Program-made: the position numbers and the translations under genes
Part shown: positions 1 through 7,665 of the stretch, piece by piece
Layout: every line of letters starts with the position of its first letter
Numbering within the stretch: the stretch's first letter is position 1
Notes under the pieces: generated by a model
Told to the model about the DNA's origin: nothing
Databases searched by the model: none
The model's input: only the letters and a program-made list of their open reading frames with translations
Assembly: GCF_004339525.1 (NCBI RefSeq)
Contig: NZ_SMGE01000001.1
Coordinates: forward strand, 4,650,001-4,714,000
Source of the DNA: Flavobacterium sp. 90
GTDB lineage: Bacteria; Bacteroidota; Bacteroidia; Flavobacteriales; Flavobacteriaceae
Direction: 5' to 3'
DNA: 64,000 bases

Positions 1-688
1 AATTGGCATTTACATAAAGACCAAAACGATTAGACAACACAAATTCTCCCCAAACACCAATATCAGGTAATGGAGCGGTGAAATTAAAACTATCGTTATA
101 TTCTAAAACAGCTTGATTGGCTTCAACACGCATTCCTAAATCTGCAAACAAAACGTGCGCACCAATCAATAAACCCGCTTCGTATTTAGGTTTAGATAAA
201 AAAGCATAACCGTAAGCAATTCGCCCAATTTGAACATCAAAAGAAGCACTTACTCTTGTATTTATATTATAAGTATGTTCACCAAAATCAATCTCTCTTT
301 GTAGTGTTTTGGATGAACTTCTGTCCAAAGCAAAGAATTCAAAATTTAACCTTGATCTTCTTGAAATACGCCATTCAAATGTTCCCATAAAAGAACTGCT
401 TGATTTTGAGAATCCTAAATCATTTTCAAGATCTATTTCAGTACCATGATTTCCATTAGTGGTTCCAACCTGAATTTGAGTATTGTTTACCGGAAAAAAA
501 GCTCCCGCTGTTACTTTAAATCGTCTTCCGTGCCAAGGCAAATCTTCGGCATTATCATTCTGAAATTCATTTGAATTATTGTCTTGTTTAACAGATAAAG
601 AGTTATCTGTAGGGATTTCAGCAGTGTTTTGAGCTTTAACAGAAAACCAAAAAGCAAAAACTATTAAAAAATAAAGTAATTTTTTCAT
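1..688 (-). CDS. Outer-membrane beta-barrel protein, C-terminal part missing
   Basis: An open frame runs from an ATG at 688 to the window edge with no stop, giving 229 residues. The first 21 residues (MKKLLYFLIVFAFWFSVKAQ) form a signal peptide with the SQ/AQ-type end common in Flavobacterium. A low-complexity Asp/Asn segment follows, then alternating polar and hydrophobic stretches rich in aromatic residues (for example near GRRFKVTAGAFFPV and FEWRISRRSRLNF), as in outer-membrane barrels. I cannot name the family. It stands alone on the minus strand, back to back with the MarR gene at 861. Confidence 0.75.
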   Translation of the reverse strand, partial: MKKLLYFLIVFAFWFSVKAQNTAEIPTDNSLSVKQDNNSNEFQNDNAEDLPWHGRRFKVTAGAFFPVNNTQIQVGTTNGNHGTEIDLENDLGFSKSSSSFMGTFEWRISRRSRLNFEFFALDRSSSKTLQREIDFGEHTYNINTRVSASFDVQIGRIAYGYAFLSKPKYEAGLLIGAHVLFADLGMRVEANQAVLEYNDSFNFTAPLPDIGVWGEFVLSNRFGLYVNAN

Positions 689-827
689 CGGATTATCTCT
701 AGATTTAGTTAATAAGATTTTAACACTTAAAGTTAACAAAAAAAATCATTCAATTCATTTTTTCGATTTTATTATTTTAATAATTTGTCTGATTTTCAAT
801 ACAATATGATTTTGTGTTAAAAATTAG

Positions 828-856
828 TTGACATGTCACTCTTTTTTGTAATTTTG
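828..856 (+). promoter_or_regulatory. Bacteroidota-type promoter of the MarR gene
   Basis: TTG at 828-830 and TAATTTTG at 849-856 are separated by 18 bp, matching the flavobacterial TTG / TAnnTTTG pattern. The ATG follows only four bases after the box, so the transcript would be leaderless or nearly so. Confidence 0.65.
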
Positions 857-860
857 TCTC

Positions 861-1325
861 ATGGAAAAATCAACAACAGATTTCGATACTTTTAAGGAAG
901 AAATTTCGGATAGTTTTTTCTTTCAGATTCATCGAATGAAACGAACTATTTTTCGTCGTACAAATGCACTTATGAATGAGGCGGGAATTAATTTGCAACT
1001 CGAACAACTTCCGTTAATTATGATTTTGCAGCGAAAGAATCTTTCGCAAAGAGAACTTTCAGATATGACAATGAGAGACAAATCGTCAATTTTAAGAAGT
1101 ATCAACGCTTTAGAAAAAAAAGCTTTGGTTGAGGTTCAAAAAGATAAAGATGACAAACGGAAGAATGTTGTAAGTCTTACCGAAGAAGGAATCAATTTGG
1201 CAAAAAACATTCGCACATTAATGAAAAAATCCGAAGATGAGGTTCTTTCTGTTTTTTCTGCCGAAGAACGAATAGAAGCTTTAGAAACTATTCGAGGTTA
1301 TGCAGATAAACTAGATACACTTTAA
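861..1325 (+). CDS. MarR-family transcriptional regulator
   Basis: A 154-residue protein of normal MarR length. The winged helix-turn-helix lies at about residues 55-110 (NLSQRELSDMTMRDKSSI as the helix pair, then the charged wing KDKDDKRKNVVSLT), flanked by helices used for dimerisation. The MATE transporter starts 231 bp downstream on the same strand, so control of that pump is the natural inference, although a repeat with long inverted arms lies between the two. The start is set by the promoter that sits just upstream. Confidence 0.88.
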   Translation: MEKSTTDFDTFKEEISDSFFFQIHRMKRTIFRRTNALMNEAGINLQLEQLPLIMILQRKNLSQRELSDMTMRDKSSILRSINALEKKALVEVQKDKDDKRKNVVSLTEEGINLAKNIRTLMKKSEDEVLSVFSAEERIEALETIRGYADKLDTL

Positions 1326-1330
1326 AAATA

Positions 1331-1525
1331 GCCCACGGATTAAACGGATAAAGCAGATTTTCACGGGTTACATTATTGAAAAAGTTTGCCACGAATTTCA
1401 CGAATTAGCACGAATTTTTAAGCTTAGTAAGAATGATACATACTAGTAATTCGCGAAAATTCGTGCGATTCGTGGCAAAAAAAAAAGATCCGTAAAAATC
1501 TGTTTAATCCGTAAAATCCGAGGGC
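1331..1525. repeat. Intergenic inverted repeat (REP-like)
   Basis: Outer arms beginning at 1331 (gcccacggattaaacgg) and ending at 1525 are complementary, and inner arms at about 1385-1419 and 1448-1480 share the word for 'ttcgtgGCAAA/TTTGCCACGAA'. The element could fold into one long hairpin between the MarR and MATE genes. Related words (ggatgacgcggat, aatccgtgt) recur at 14.9, 20.4, 22.0, 22.7 and 33.5 kb. Confidence 0.7.
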
Positions 1526-1556
1526 AAAAAACAAAACAAACATTATAAAATAACAA

Positions 1557-2975
1557 ATGAATAAAAACGAATTATTAGAAGGTCCAATACTTTCTTCATT
1601 ATTAAAATTGGCGGTTCCTATTATGATTGCCAATTTATTACAAGCCGCTTATCAATTAGTTGATGCTTTTTGGGTTGGGCGTTTGGGCGGAGATGCCGTT
1701 GCTGCAGTTTCTGTAAGTACGCCCGTAATCTTTTTAACAATTGCTTTAGGGACAGGTTTAGCCATTGCCGGATCAATTTTGATTGCACAATATTTTGGCG
1801 CCGGACAACAAGAAATGGTCAATCATGTCGCGGCTCAAACCTTATTAATGGTAGTTACCGTTTCGATAGGATTATCAATTATTGGGTATTTTTTGAGTCC
1901 CTATTTCCTGACGCTTTTAAAAGTCACGCCAGAGGTTTATAAAGATGCTTTGGGTTTTATGCAAATCGCCTTTATCGGATTAGTTTTTAGTTTCAGCTTT
2001 ATGATATTTCAATCCGTAATGCGAGGAGTTGGGCGCGTTACTTTGCCGGTTTATATTGTGTTAGGAACTGTTATTCTGAATTTTGCTCTAGATCCGTTGT
2101 TTATTTTCGGATGGAATTTTATTCCTGCAATGGGCGTAAAAGGAGCGGCTTTAGCAACATTATCAACTCAGAGTTTGGCGATCATTATAGGTTTTGCCAT
2201 TTTATTCAGAGGAAAACACGGAATCCATTTGCAATTAAAAGATTTCAAACCAGATTATAAACATATCAGGAAAGCATTCAAAATTGGTTTTCCATCTTCG
2301 ATTGAACAATCCATGCGTGCGGTTGGTTTAACAGCGATTACTTTCTTGATTGTTCATTTTGGAACTACAACAGTGGCTTCATATGGAGCAGGATCAAATT
2401 TGATTCAGCTTATTATGATTCCGGCATTGGGACTTTCGATGGCAATCGCAACTTTAGTCGGACAAAATATTGGCGCAGGAAATATGCTTCGCGCTGGAAA
2501 AATTGCAAAATTAGGCGCCTATTTAGGTTTCGGATTATTAACCGGAATTGGTGTGATTGCTTATGTTCTTGCACCACATCTAATCGCTTTTTTCGTGCCA
2601 AACGAACCAGCAGTTATAGAAGGAGGAACCACTTTTTTAAGAATCACATGTCTTTCGTGGGGATTTCTGGGACTTCAAATGTGTTTGCTTGGTGTTTTTA
2701 GAGCGGTTGGGAATACAACACTTCCAATGATTCTGACATTGGTTTCGCAATGGGTTTTACAATTTCCACTTGCTTATATTTTATCTCATAATACTTCACT
2801 TGGCAAAATTGGAATTTGGTGGGCTTTTCCTATTTCAACAGTTGTAACGGCTATAATCACAGTAGCAATCTATGCTAAAGGCGATTGGAAAAAGAAAAGG
2901 CTTACAGGAAAAACCAATAAATTGATTGATAAAGTGGAGAAGGAGATAACCAAAGAAGGGTTTGAGGTTAAATAG
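1557..2975 (+). CDS. MATE-family multidrug efflux transporter
   Basis: 472 residues, the usual MATE length, with about 12 membrane segments arranged as two related MatE halves (roughly 15-175 and 235-400). The N-terminal signature LAVPIMIANLLQAAYQLVDAF and the following WVGRLGGDAVAAVS are typical of the family. It should export cationic drugs or metabolites in exchange for Na+ or H+ across the inner membrane. A lysine-rich cytoplasmic tail closes the protein. The MarR gene upstream is the likely regulator. Confidence 0.93.
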   Translation: MNKNELLEGPILSSLLKLAVPIMIANLLQAAYQLVDAFWVGRLGGDAVAAVSVSTPVIFLTIALGTGLAIAGSILIAQYFGAGQQEMVNHVAAQTLLMVVTVSIGLSIIGYFLSPYFLTLLKVTPEVYKDALGFMQIAFIGLVFSFSFMIFQSVMRGVGRVTLPVYIVLGTVILNFALDPLFIFGWNFIPAMGVKGAALATLSTQSLAIIIGFAILFRGKHGIHLQLKDFKPDYKHIRKAFKIGFPSSIEQSMRAVGLTAITFLIVHFGTTTVASYGAGSNLIQLIMIPALGLSMAIATLVGQNIGAGNMLRAGKIAKLGAYLGFGLLTGIGVIAYVLAPHLIAFFVPNEPAVIEGGTTFLRITCLSWGFLGLQMCLLGVFRAVGNTTLPMILTLVSQWVLQFPLAYILSHNTSLGKIGIWWAFPISTVVTAIITVAIYAKGDWKKKRLTGKTNKLIDKVEKEITKEGFEVK

Positions 2976-3206
2976 AGGTTCTGAGTCTCTAAGCTGCTGA
3001 GGTTCTAAGTTTTTTTATCGTAGAGGCGCACAGCAGTGCGTCTCATCTTTGCAACGTTTTTTATATAACCTGTTTTCCAATCTTTGTCAAGACGCACTGC
3101 TGTGCGCCTCTACGATATTCTATGCGTATAATTAATCATGATATTTCCAGGAAAGGCAAAACCTTAGAACCTTAGCACCTCAGAACCTCAGTACCTCAAA
3201 AAAAAA
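2976..3206. repeat. Composite intergenic repeats
   Basis: An inverted pair of a 27-bp word (cgtagaggcgcacagcagtg core) lies at 3017-3043 and 3090-3116. A third copy is at 5730-5755. Outside it are runs of 'ggttctaagt/ctgaggttct' words at 2976-3011 and their complements at 3163-3200. No coding signal. The structure could act as a bidirectional terminator or RNA hairpin between two convergent genes. Confidence 0.75.
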
Positions 3207-3641
3207 CTATACTCTACAATAATCTGCTTTCCAGTGTACGATTGCTTTTTTTATGGAATCTCCTGAAAGGTTATTTTTTATGGCATCTTCAAGAAGAGGT
3301 AAAAACTCATCGTCTGGTGCAAATCTTAGGGCAAATATTTGATCGTCTGTTAATTTATATTCGATTTCTTCAAATCGTTTTCCCGTTAAGGTAAAATAAC
3401 GATAACGGATTTCTAATCTAACGATTCGGTTTTGTAAAATGAGTGAGTAATGCTGGCGTAGCATAAACGCTAACCAAAATAAAAATACAAATCCAACACT
3501 AATAAACGACCAGATAAGAGTGTCGTTTTTCGTGATTGCAAAATAAATACTGGCGATTAAAAACAACGTCAGCACCGGATAATAAACAAAATGGTGTGGG
3601 GGATAAAACCGTATGTGATTGTAATAGGTTTGAATTTTCAT
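3207..3641 (-). CDS. DUF6526-like small membrane protein
   Basis: 144 residues with two adjacent membrane helices (about residues 20-38 and 44-62) after a short N-terminal segment containing NHIRFYPPHHF, and a soluble C-terminal half ending IKKAIVHWKADYCRV. This layout and these motifs fit the uncharacterised Bacteroidota family DUF6526. Function unknown. It stands alone, convergent with the MATE gene. Confidence 0.7.
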   Translation of the reverse strand: MKIQTYYNHIRFYPPHHFVYYPVLTLFLIASIYFAITKNDTLIWSFISVGFVFLFWLAFMLRQHYSLILQNRIVRLEIRYRYFTLTGKRFEEIEYKLTDDQIFALRFAPDDEFLPLLEDAIKNNLSGDSIKKAIVHWKADYCRV

Positions 3642-3955
3642 AAATATTTTGTTTTTGGTTTGTACTTAAAAAAACAAAGCTACCCTAAAATAGAATAGCT
3701 TTTCCCAAAAATAAACTAACATAACCAATGTTTCCTCTATAATTAAACTTTTTACAGTTTTCTTAGTAATATCTATAATTCGAAAAGCCTCATCTTCCTT
3801 TGCAGTAATCCATTCTATGGCTTTATTTCGTTATGGTAAAATTATTACAGAAAGGAACGTTTGTTGTTATATTTTAAATGGGAAATGTTACATGATTTCA
3901 ACTTTCACCTTTTTTTATTAGACGTTTAATACCTTAATTATTATCGACAGAATTA
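3642..3955. other. Intergenic stretch, promoter at one end
   Basis: A minus-strand TAGCTTTG box at 3675-3682 with an upstream TTG (plus CAA at 3706-3708, 23 bp spacing) could drive the DUF6526-like gene. A minus-strand open stretch at about 3735-3835 reads like a short, possibly decayed coding fragment but is too short to support. Nothing else is seen. Confidence 0.4.
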
Positions 3956-4438
3956 TTAATGTTCAGCGATAATCATCCATTCGTCAAGTTTAGACTGGAA
4001 CGATTTACTTGCATTTGCAGGACTTGTGGACGGAAGCGTAATAAGTTGATATTGTTTCTCTAAATGAACATATTTCTTAAAAAATGCCGCCGCTTTTTGT
4101 CCGTTAAAGAAAATGGTTTTTATGTTGGAATGTTGTTTTAAAAACGTCTCAAAATCATTAGCAATTTCGTTTTTGATTGCGCTGTCCAGACTTCCAACGC
4201 GATCACAATATTGAAGAATATCCCAAAGCGCAATTTTATTTTTCTGCAAAAGTGCCTTTCTGGTTTCGTAATCCGTAGAGAAATCCTCCTTTAGAATCAA
4301 GAACATAAATTTCCAGAAATTATTCTGATTGTGTCCATAATACTGATTAATTTCTAACGATTTTGTTCCGGGCATTGTGCCTAGAATCAAAATGTTAGCG
4401 TCATTATTACTTATAGGTTGAAAGGAGAAACTTTTCAT
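3956..4438 (-). CDS. DNA-deoxyinosine (hypoxanthine) glycosylase, UDG superfamily
   Basis: I start at the ATG at 4438 (MKSFSFQP), giving 160 residues. An upstream in-frame ATG at 4480 would add 14 residues unlike the family. Motif 1 is LGTMPGTKSLEINQYYGHNQ with NNFWKF after it, and the second motif near the C-terminus is LPSTSPANA. Both match family 6 uracil-DNA glycosylase relatives (hypoxanthine-DNA glycosylase), which remove deaminated adenine from DNA during base excision repair. It is a single gene. Confidence 0.85.
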   Translation of the reverse strand: MKSFSFQPISNNDANILILGTMPGTKSLEINQYYGHNQNNFWKFMFLILKEDFSTDYETRKALLQKNKIALWDILQYCDRVGSLDSAIKNEIANDFETFLKQHSNIKTIFFNGQKAAAFFKKYVHLEKQYQLITLPSTSPANASKSFQSKLDEWMIIAEH

Positions 4439-4632
4439 GTTTTGAATTAAGAAATATTTTGTTTGAGTTAAAATAATCATTTATAAGTAATTATAAAACA
4501 AAAGCAGAAAATTATATAACATTATTCGCACAGGTTAAGGCGAACTTTGAAATATGATTTTACTATACAAGAATACTATTTCTTGAGCACAAATCTATCA
4601 CAAGACATTATAGAATTTTAAATCGGAACAAA

Positions 4633-5658
4633 ATGAAAACAGTTACTATAAATACAGAGAAAATTCAAGATATATTTAATGAGTTAAATGCAAATTTTAA
4701 CGGAAAAGTGACTTTCGATTTAGAAGAATATAAACTTGAAGTGGATAATAATTTTGCAAAAGGTTCTATTATTGGCGCGTCTTTCAATGATAATATTTCA
4801 TATGTACAATTTGATATGACTTTCTCAACAAATGTTCGTTTGGATATTTTAAACGTTAAATCATCGCCGGTTTATTTTGCATATTGTTCAAAGGGAAGTC
4901 TTTCTCATAGTTTTGGTTTTTCGGGAGAAGAAAGAAAATTTAAAACTTTTCAAACCGCAATAGTTACTTCAAAAGAAAGCCAGGATAATGTTTTATTTTT
5001 CGAAAAAGACAAGAAAACAAAATTTACTTTAATCATCGTAGGTACTGAAAACGAAGAACAAAACGAAATGCATTCTTTGAATCAAAAGGTCAAAGAAACT
5101 TTTTTTGAAAATAATGCCGTTCAGGATTTCTTTTATATCGGTTCGTATAACTTGAAAATTTCTGAAAAAATTGAACAATTAAACGCCGTTACACAAACCG
5201 GAATCGTTAGAAATTTACTAAAAGAAGGTATTCTAAGAATCATTCTGGCAATGGAAATTCAGCAACACACAGATGATTTAAATGCTTTACCAAAAGATTC
5301 AAATTGTTTGACTCTCAAAGAAATGGAAGAAATAAAAGAACTTTCTGAAACTATAAAAGCCAATCCCGAAGAAGCTTTTACAATCAAATCACTGAGCAAA
5401 AAATCAGGTTTGTCTCCAAATAAATTGCAGGAAGGTTTTAAAATGATCCACAATAGAACCGTAAACGATTACATCACACATATGCGAGTGATGAAAGCCG
5501 AAATTCTAATCAGAACTTCAGACTTAAATATCTCCGAAATAGTGTATTGCATTGGTTTTACAAGTAGAAGTTATTTCTCTAAAATCTTCAAACAAAAATT
5601 CAATTGTAGCCCAAAAGAATATAAATTTAATTTAAATCCTTTAGCTATTACAGCTTAG
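4633..5658 (+). CDS. AraC-family transcriptional regulator
   Basis: 341 residues. The N-terminal two thirds carry a sensory region without a recognisable named domain. The C-terminal 90 residues (about 250-337) hold the paired AraC helix-turn-helix, with AFTIKSLSKKSGLSPNKLQ as the first unit and NISEIVYCIGFTSRSYFSKI as the second, followed by the usual KEYK end. The inducer and target are not apparent from the neighbours, which are single genes. Confidence 0.9.
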   Translation: MKTVTINTEKIQDIFNELNANFNGKVTFDLEEYKLEVDNNFAKGSIIGASFNDNISYVQFDMTFSTNVRLDILNVKSSPVYFAYCSKGSLSHSFGFSGEERKFKTFQTAIVTSKESQDNVLFFEKDKKTKFTLIIVGTENEEQNEMHSLNQKVKETFFENNAVQDFFYIGSYNLKISEKIEQLNAVTQTGIVRNLLKEGILRIILAMEIQQHTDDLNALPKDSNCLTLKEMEEIKELSETIKANPEEAFTIKSLSKKSGLSPNKLQEGFKMIHNRTVNDYITHMRVMKAEILIRTSDLNISEIVYCIGFTSRSYFSKIFKQKFNCSPKEYKFNLNPLAITA

Positions 5659-5984
5659 GAAAAGGTTCTAAGGGAGTAAGGTTCTGAGGGGCTAAGCTTT
5701 TTTAGAATCAAAGGCAAAATAGGTTTTACCGTAGAGGCGCACAGCAGTGCGTCTCGGCAAAGATTAGACGTAAAGAAAATACGTCTTTTTTTATGTTTAT
5801 ATTTTTTATAAGGAGCTATTTCCTGCTGTTCCTTCCAATCTTTTGTGCCGAAACCCAGCACAAAAGGATTTTCCCTCCCATCAGGGCTAGGATTCTAGTT
5901 TCATCCATATAAAATCATTTCAATAATTGCCTTTTCCTCCAAGTAACCCTTTGTCACTTTGCAACTCTGAACCTAAAAAAATAT
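5659..5984. repeat. Repeat cluster, no gene
   Basis: The stretch holds 'aaggttctaagggagtaagg' words (5659-5700), the 26-bp cgtagaggcgcacagcagtg-type word at 5730-5755, and an 80-bp element at 5812-5891 that starts ggagctatttcctgctg and ends catcagggctagg with an internal hairpin. Similar elements are at 46385-46466 (plus) and 61204-61280 (minus), with degenerate relatives at 29919-30022 and 33288-33640. An open frame on the minus strand is made only of these repeats. Confidence 0.8.
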
Positions 5985-6028
5985 TTGGTCACAAATAATT
6001 TTTAATTACATTTGCATAACTAGTTATG
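5985..6028 (+). promoter_or_regulatory. Promoter with a perfect palindromic operator
   Basis: TTG at 5985-5987 and TACATTTG at 6007-6014 (19 bp apart) form a strong flavobacterial promoter. Immediately after it, 6015-6028 is the perfect 14-bp palindrome CATAACTAGTTATG, followed by TAATTAATTA. The palindrome sits at the expected transcription start, 13 bp before the MarR-GNAT ATG, and is a likely autoregulatory site. Confidence 0.7.
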
Positions 6029-6041
6029 TAATTAATTATAT

Positions 6042-6992
6042 ATGGAATTTTTCAATAAAGTAGGTAAGGTGGCTTTAGGAAGCCGATTACGTTTAATGAC
6101 AGCAATGATAACCGACGATGCTGCTAAAATATATGAGTCTTATGGCATGAATTTTATGCCAAAATGGTTTCCGGTTTTTTATACGCTTATAGAAGAACGC
6201 GAAATAACCATTACAGAAATCGCCAACGAAATTGGACATTCGCAACCATCGGTGAGTAAGATTGTTCAGGAAATGATTGCGGCAGGTTTAGTCGAAGAAA
6301 GCTTGAAAAGCAATGATAAACGCCGAAATATTGTTGGTTTAACCGAAAAAGGCAAAGAATTTTCGAAAGAATTAAAGCAACAACTCAAAGATGTCGAAGC
6401 TGCTGTTGACGGTTTAATTACCGAATCAACTCACAATCTTTGGGCAGCACTTGAAGAATGGGAATTTTTACTGGAGCAAAAAAGTTTGTTTAAAAGAGTA
6501 AACGAACAAAAAAAGCTGCGCGAAAGCCAGGATGTAAAAATTGTACCATTCGAACCTCAATATCTTGATGCATTCAAACAATTAAACGTAGAATGGATTT
6601 CGACGTACTTCGAAATGGAAGAAGCAGATTATAAAGCTTTGGATAATCCACAGGAATATATTTTAGATAAAGGAGGTAAAATTTTCGTGGCTTTATATCA
6701 CGATGAACCTCTTGGAGTTTGTGCTTTAATAAAAATGAAAGATTCTGATTATGATTTCGAAATGGCAAAAATGGCGGTTTCACCAAAAGCACAAGGCAAA
6801 AATATTGGCTTTCTTCTTGGTCAGGAAATTGTAAAAAGCGCTAAAGAAGCTGGAGCAAAAAAGATATATCTGGAAAGTAACACCATCTTAAAACCCGCAA
6901 TTAATTTGTATTATAAACTCGGTTTCCAAAAAGTATATGGATTGGCAACGCCTTATAAGCGTTGTAATATTCAGATGGAGCTTAAGGTTTAG
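6042..6992 (+). CDS. MarR regulator fused to a GNAT acetyltransferase
   Basis: 316 residues in two domains. Residues 1-150 form a MarR winged helix (ITEIANEIGHSQPSVSKIVQ, wing KSNDKRRNIVGLT). Residues 160-316 form a GNAT fold with the acetyl-CoA loop SPKAQGKNIGFLLGQ and the late beta strand/helix INLYYKLGFQKV. Such bifunctional proteins are found in Bacteroidota, and the acetylated substrate is unknown. The gene has its own promoter and palindromic operator just upstream, which suggests it represses itself. Confidence 0.9.
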   Translation: MEFFNKVGKVALGSRLRLMTAMITDDAAKIYESYGMNFMPKWFPVFYTLIEEREITITEIANEIGHSQPSVSKIVQEMIAAGLVEESLKSNDKRRNIVGLTEKGKEFSKELKQQLKDVEAAVDGLITESTHNLWAALEEWEFLLEQKSLFKRVNEQKKLRESQDVKIVPFEPQYLDAFKQLNVEWISTYFEMEEADYKALDNPQEYILDKGGKIFVALYHDEPLGVCALIKMKDSDYDFEMAKMAVSPKAQGKNIGFLLGQEIVKSAKEAGAKKIYLESNTILKPAINLYYKLGFQKVYGLATPYKRCNIQMELKV

Positions 6993-7095
6993 GTTCTTTT
7001 AGAGGTTCTAAGTGACTAAGGTTCTGAGGTTCTAAGTTTTTTCCTAGAACCCTACTAACTCAGGGACTTATTATCTCAAAAAGAGGAAATTTAGG
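6993..7095. repeat. 'ggttctaag' word repeats
   Basis: Direct copies of aggttctaag/gaggttctaag at 6993-7040 are followed by complementary cctagaaccc/ctcagggact words. The same words recur at 7204-7250 and 7585-7663, so the cupin pseudogene and the intact cupin gene are each bracketed by them. Confidence 0.6.
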
Positions 7096-7184
7096 TTCTG
7101 CAAACGTCGGACATTTTATAGAACTTCCCGAAGCTGGACGAAATAGTTGATGTGTTTACATCATTAAGAAAGGATTATCCATAA
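7096..7184 (+). pseudogene. Decayed 3' fragment of a cupin gene
   Basis: About 85 bp ending in TAA align closely with the last 28 codons of the intact cupin gene (7497-7583): caaacgtcggacattttata against caaatgtcgagcattctata, then ttgatgtgtttaca against ttgatgtatttaca. One extra base near 7141 breaks the frame. The front of the gene is absent. It is a remnant of a tandem duplicate lying just upstream of the surviving copy. Confidence 0.8.
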
Positions 7185-7259
7185 TTTAAGTTGCTAAAAT
7201 ACTAAGTAAAAGCTCAAAACCTTAGCAACTCAGGAACTTAGAACCTTAAAAATAAATAA

Positions 7260-7583
7260 ATGAAAAACATTGTAAAAAAAGAAGAAGCTGTTTCAAGACA
7301 GTTTTTAGGAGTTGATTTTGTAGTACTTTCAATAGGTACAGATTCTATGGTGACAAAAATGTTGTATAAAGCAACAGATAATGTTCCGTTTCATAAACAC
7401 CCTAATGAGCAAAGTGGTTACGTAATTTCAGGTAAATACAACTTGAAGTTTGGCGGTAATGAATTTCCGTTATCAGAAGGCGATACGTATTCGATTCCTG
7501 CAAATGTCGAGCATTCTATAGAAATTCTCGAAGCAGGTGAAGTTGTTGATGTATTTACACCAATAAGACAGGATTATTTGTAG
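7260..7583 (+). CDS. Small cupin-domain protein
   Basis: 107 residues, a single conserved cupin barrel. Motif 1 is FHKHPNEQSGYVISGKYNL and motif 2 is SIPANVEHSIEI, with the two His and Glu residues that normally hold a metal. No fused DNA-binding or enzyme domain is present, so the ligand or reaction cannot be read from the sequence. A broken copy of its 3' end lies 76 bp upstream. Confidence 0.87.
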   Translation: MKNIVKKEEAVSRQFLGVDFVVLSIGTDSMVTKMLYKATDNVPFHKHPNEQSGYVISGKYNLKFGGNEFPLSEGDTYSIPANVEHSIEILEAGEVVDVFTPIRQDYL

Positions 7584-7665
7584 TATAAGTTGCTAAGGTT
7601 CTGAGTTGCTAAGCTACTAAGAAAAAAACTTAGAGCCTCAGAACCTTAGAAACTCAGAACCTTTT

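Noticed and set aside
3735..3835. Minus-strand coding-like fragment
   Set aside because: About 35 codons with plausible amino-acid content but no start, no family match and no similarity to other parts of the window.
5655..5861. 68-residue minus-strand open frame
   Set aside because: Consists of the 26-bp and 80-bp repeats; similar repeats elsewhere are not open.
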